Below are positions 62,499 to 64,000 of a stretch of 64,000 bases of DNA, piece after piece; the stretch's first letter is position 1, and each line of letters opens with the position of its first letter. Made by a program: the position numbers and the translations under genes. The DNA comes from Holophagales bacterium (GTDB taxonomy: Bacteria; Acidobacteriota; Thermoanaerobaculia; Multivoradales; Multivoraceae). The notes under the pieces are model-generated. The model made no database searches, had not been told where the DNA came from, and was given only the letters and a program-made list of their open reading frames with translations. Location: positions 705,037 to 769,036 of the forward strand of contig VXVC01000004.1 of the NCBI GenBank assembly GCA_009836625.1, given 5' to 3'.

Positions 62499-63389
62499 CT
62501 ACCAGTCCTTCGCCAGACGGCTTCGGCGCCCGCGCTGCCCCCGGCGCGTTGGATCCGGCCGACCCTCTTCCAGGGCCTGAAGGTAACGCTCCGCTTCCTC
62601 AGGCGTCATGCCCGGCGGGGACTCCGGCGGACGGCCCTGGTTGCCGCTCTCCGGCCCCTCGTCCTGCGGCGCCGGTTCCTCGGCATCCGGGATGCCGTCA
62701 CCGTCGCTGTCCTGCGGGCCCTCACCACCCTCCGGTTGCTGGTCCTGTCCCTGGTTGCCCGGATCCTGCTCCTGGTCGGGAGGTTGCTCGTCCTGACCCT
62801 GATCCCCCTCCGGCTGCTGCTGCGCGCCCTGGTCCTCCTGCTCCTCCTGCTGCTGCTCGTTCTGCTGCGTGTTCTGGTTGTCCTGGTTCTGCTGCTGTCG
62901 CCGCCTCATCTCCTCGCGCACGAACTCCAGGTTGAACTTCGCATCGAGGTCGTCGGGGTTCGCTTCGAGCGACGCCATGTAGAAGTCGACGGCGTCTTCG
63001 AGCTTGTCCTGCCGGTACGCGCTGTTGCCCAGGTTGTAGAGCGCCTCGGCGCGGAGTTCGTCGTCGCCGATGGCCGCGGTCCGGTAGAACTCGCCGTCCG
63101 CCGCTTCGAAGTCGTTCAGCTTGTAGTGGGCGGCGCCGACGTTCAGACTCAGCTCCGGGTCGTCCGGGCGCTCCGTCTGGTGGTCCGCGAACCCTCGCAG
63201 TGCCTGGTCGTAGGCGCCCGCGTCCCAGGCCGCATAGGGAGACGAGTACTCGACGGAAGCGGGCGGCTCCTCGTCCGCAGCCTGCGCAATGACGGCCACC
63301 GGAAGGAGGAGCAACCCAAGCCCCGGCAGCCAGGCCGCGCCGAGGCCCGGACGCCCGCGCCGACTCGCTGGCTCACGCGACCGCGGCAT
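62499..63389 (-). CDS. batC: BatC-like TPR protein with Gln/Glu-rich tail
   Basis: ATG 63389 (MPRSREPASRR) gives 296 residues; it overlaps the end of the VWA gene by 17 bases. A signal or anchor (LGLLLLPVAVIAQA) is followed by three to four TPR repeats (SLNVGAAHYKLNDFEAADGEFYRTA; LYNLGNSAYRQDKLEDAVDFYMASLE). A long low-complexity Gln/Glu/Asp/Pro tract (about residues 165-260, e.g. QQNQDNQNTQQNEQQQEEQ) includes a calcium-type DSDGDGIPDAEE motif. This matches BatC/BatB-associated TPR proteins. It would scaffold the Bat complex at the membrane. Confidence 0.8.
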   Translation of the reverse strand: MPRSREPASRRGRPGLGAAWLPGLGLLLLPVAVIAQAADEEPPASVEYSSPYAAWDAGAYDQALRGFADHQTERPDDPELSLNVGAAHYKLNDFEAADGEFYRTAAIGDDELRAEALYNLGNSAYRQDKLEDAVDFYMASLEANPDDLDAKFNLEFVREEMRRRQQQNQDNQNTQQNEQQQEEQEDQGAQQQPEGDQGQDEQPPDQEQDPGNQGQDQQPEGGEGPQDSDGDGIPDAEEPAPQDEGPESGNQGRPPESPPGMTPEEAERYLQALEEGRPDPTRRGQRGRRSRLAKDW

Positions 63390-64000
63390 GGTCCCTTCCC
63401 TCCCGCCCAGGGCCTCGGCGCCCAAGGCGCTCGCCGACCAGCGGCTCGAGCATCAGCGCCGCCAGCGCGATGACCAGCAGCCACTGGAATCGCTCCTCCC
63501 AACGCTGCTGTCGGCTCGAGCCCAGCTCCTGGTCCTCCAACTGCGCCTTGATGCCTTGAGCGTAGATCTGCTCGAGGTCCACGTCGCCGGTCACCGAGCG
63601 GACATAGCGGCCGCCGGTGGTCAGCGCAATCCGCTGCAGCGCCGCCTCGTCGAGCCGACTCAGGACGATCTCGCCCCGGCGGTCGGTGCGGAAGCCCCCA
63701 CCCTCCCTCGGTATGGGCGCGCCCTCGTCCCGTCCGATGCCAATCGCGAAGATCCGCACCCCCGCCTCGGCCGCGGCCTCCGCGGCGGCCTGGGCCTCGC
63801 CGAGGTGATCCTCGCCGTCGGTGATCAGGATAATCGCGCGCGATTTCCGCGACCCCGTCTGGGCTACCCGGTCGAAGGCCTCGAGCGAAACGCGGAGCGC
63901 CTCTCCGATGGCGGTGCCCTTGACCGGAATCAGGTCCGGCTCCATCGCCTCGAGAAACAGCGCCGCCGCCGAGTAGTCCAGCGTCAGCGGCAGTTCGAGG
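63373..64000 (-). CDS. VWA-domain Bat protein (BatA/BatB), C-terminal part; 5' end outside window
   Basis: The frame is open to the window edge, so about 209 C-terminal codons are present. The second half of a von Willebrand A domain is visible: DLIPVKGTAIGEALRVSLEAF (with the MIDAS Thr), SRAIILITDGEDHLGEAQAAAEAAAEAGVRIFAIGIG (in part), followed by the conserved GGRYVRS and one membrane segment (about residues 175-195 of the fragment). The first MIDAS motif DxSxS lies upstream. It is the gene before batC in a minus-strand Bat operon, so BatB is slightly more likely than BatA. Confidence 0.85.
   Translation of the reverse strand, partial: LELPLTLDYSAAALFLEAMEPDLIPVKGTAIGEALRVSLEAFDRVAQTGSRKSRAIILITDGEDHLGEAQAAAEAAAEAGVRIFAIGIGRDEGAPIPREGGGFRTDRRGEIVLSRLDEAALQRIALTTGGRYVRSVTGDVDLEQIYAQGIKAQLEDQELGSSRQQRWEERFQWLLVIALAALMLEPLVGERLGRRGPGREGRDHAAVA

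Noticed and set aside
62750..62900. CRISPR-like or simple repeat array in the Gln/Glu-rich part of batC.
   Set aside because: The repetition is low-complexity coding sequence (CAG/CTG-type codons for Gln and Glu) without regular repeat-spacer units.

Overview
The window is a dense, high-GC (roughly two-thirds G+C), Gram-negative-type bacterial chromosome segment. It has about 54 genes, no gene-free gap above 300 bases, and no rRNA, tRNA, CRISPR or transposase gene that I can see. Lipoproteins, Tat and Sec signals, a DUF5916 outer-membrane-type protein, a Bat operon, F420-type luciferase-like oxidoreductases and a metalloprotease with repeated C-terminal WFF/VKxLDGR domains all fit Acidobacteriota (perhaps a Thermoanaerobaculia-like lineage). 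That placement is inference; no marker gene in the window settles it.

Layout. 1-2491: a periplasmic beta-helix protein/diheme cytochrome pair and a SCO1-type protein. 2602-12153: a seven-gene respiratory operon that begins like alternative complex III (pentaheme ActA, molybdopterin/iron-sulfur ActB). It continues with an ActE-like cytochrome, a divergent cytochrome bd subunit I and three further membrane-linked c-type cytochromes, with no ActC, ActD or ActF. 12221-14410: a UspA-UspA-PCP_red-zinc fusion protein directly downstream. 14411-19427: a propeller lipoprotein, an amidohydrolase-like protein, an MFS transporter and a GNAT protein. 19453-22876: Mrp-type ATPase, zinc/PCP_red protein, NirJ/Ahb-like radical SAM protein with a C-terminal PCP_red domain, and a formylglycine-enzyme-like protein. 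The shared PCP_red domains tie this block to the respiratory operon and suggest a cofactor (possibly tetrapyrrole) maturation module.

22905-26923: a 25-bp inverted repeat, then metG, an orphan Wzt-type ABC ATPase and a 2-hydroxyacid dehydrogenase on the minus strand. 27054-32360: an ECF sigma factor with two membrane proteins, LLM oxidoreductase, SDR, cyanobacterial-type gshA and a flavin reductase. 32364-38324: a large secreted metalloprotease, a sulfatase, and a peroxiredoxin-like gene interrupted by one in-frame TGA exactly where relatives carry the first active-site Cys, followed by a SECIS-like hairpin: a probable selenoprotein. 38368-46288: glyA, enoyl-CoA hydratase, UMF1 transporter, an NfeD-like/flotillin pair, rpmB and a Tat-exported thiamine-diphosphate enzyme.

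46293-52271: DUF5916 protein, propeller-amidohydrolase and GNAT. 52302-56386: a four-gene minus-strand operon for homocitrate synthase, homoaconitase (two subunits) and homoisocitrate dehydrogenase, the first half of the alpha-aminoadipate route. 56630-59807: LLM oxidoreductase, thioesterase, Tat-exported epoxide-hydrolase-like protein and Nudix hydrolase. 59811-64000: batE, batD, batC and the 3' part of a batA/batB gene. Several genes carry a TAnnnT box 6-7 bases before the start codon, suggesting leaderless transcripts.
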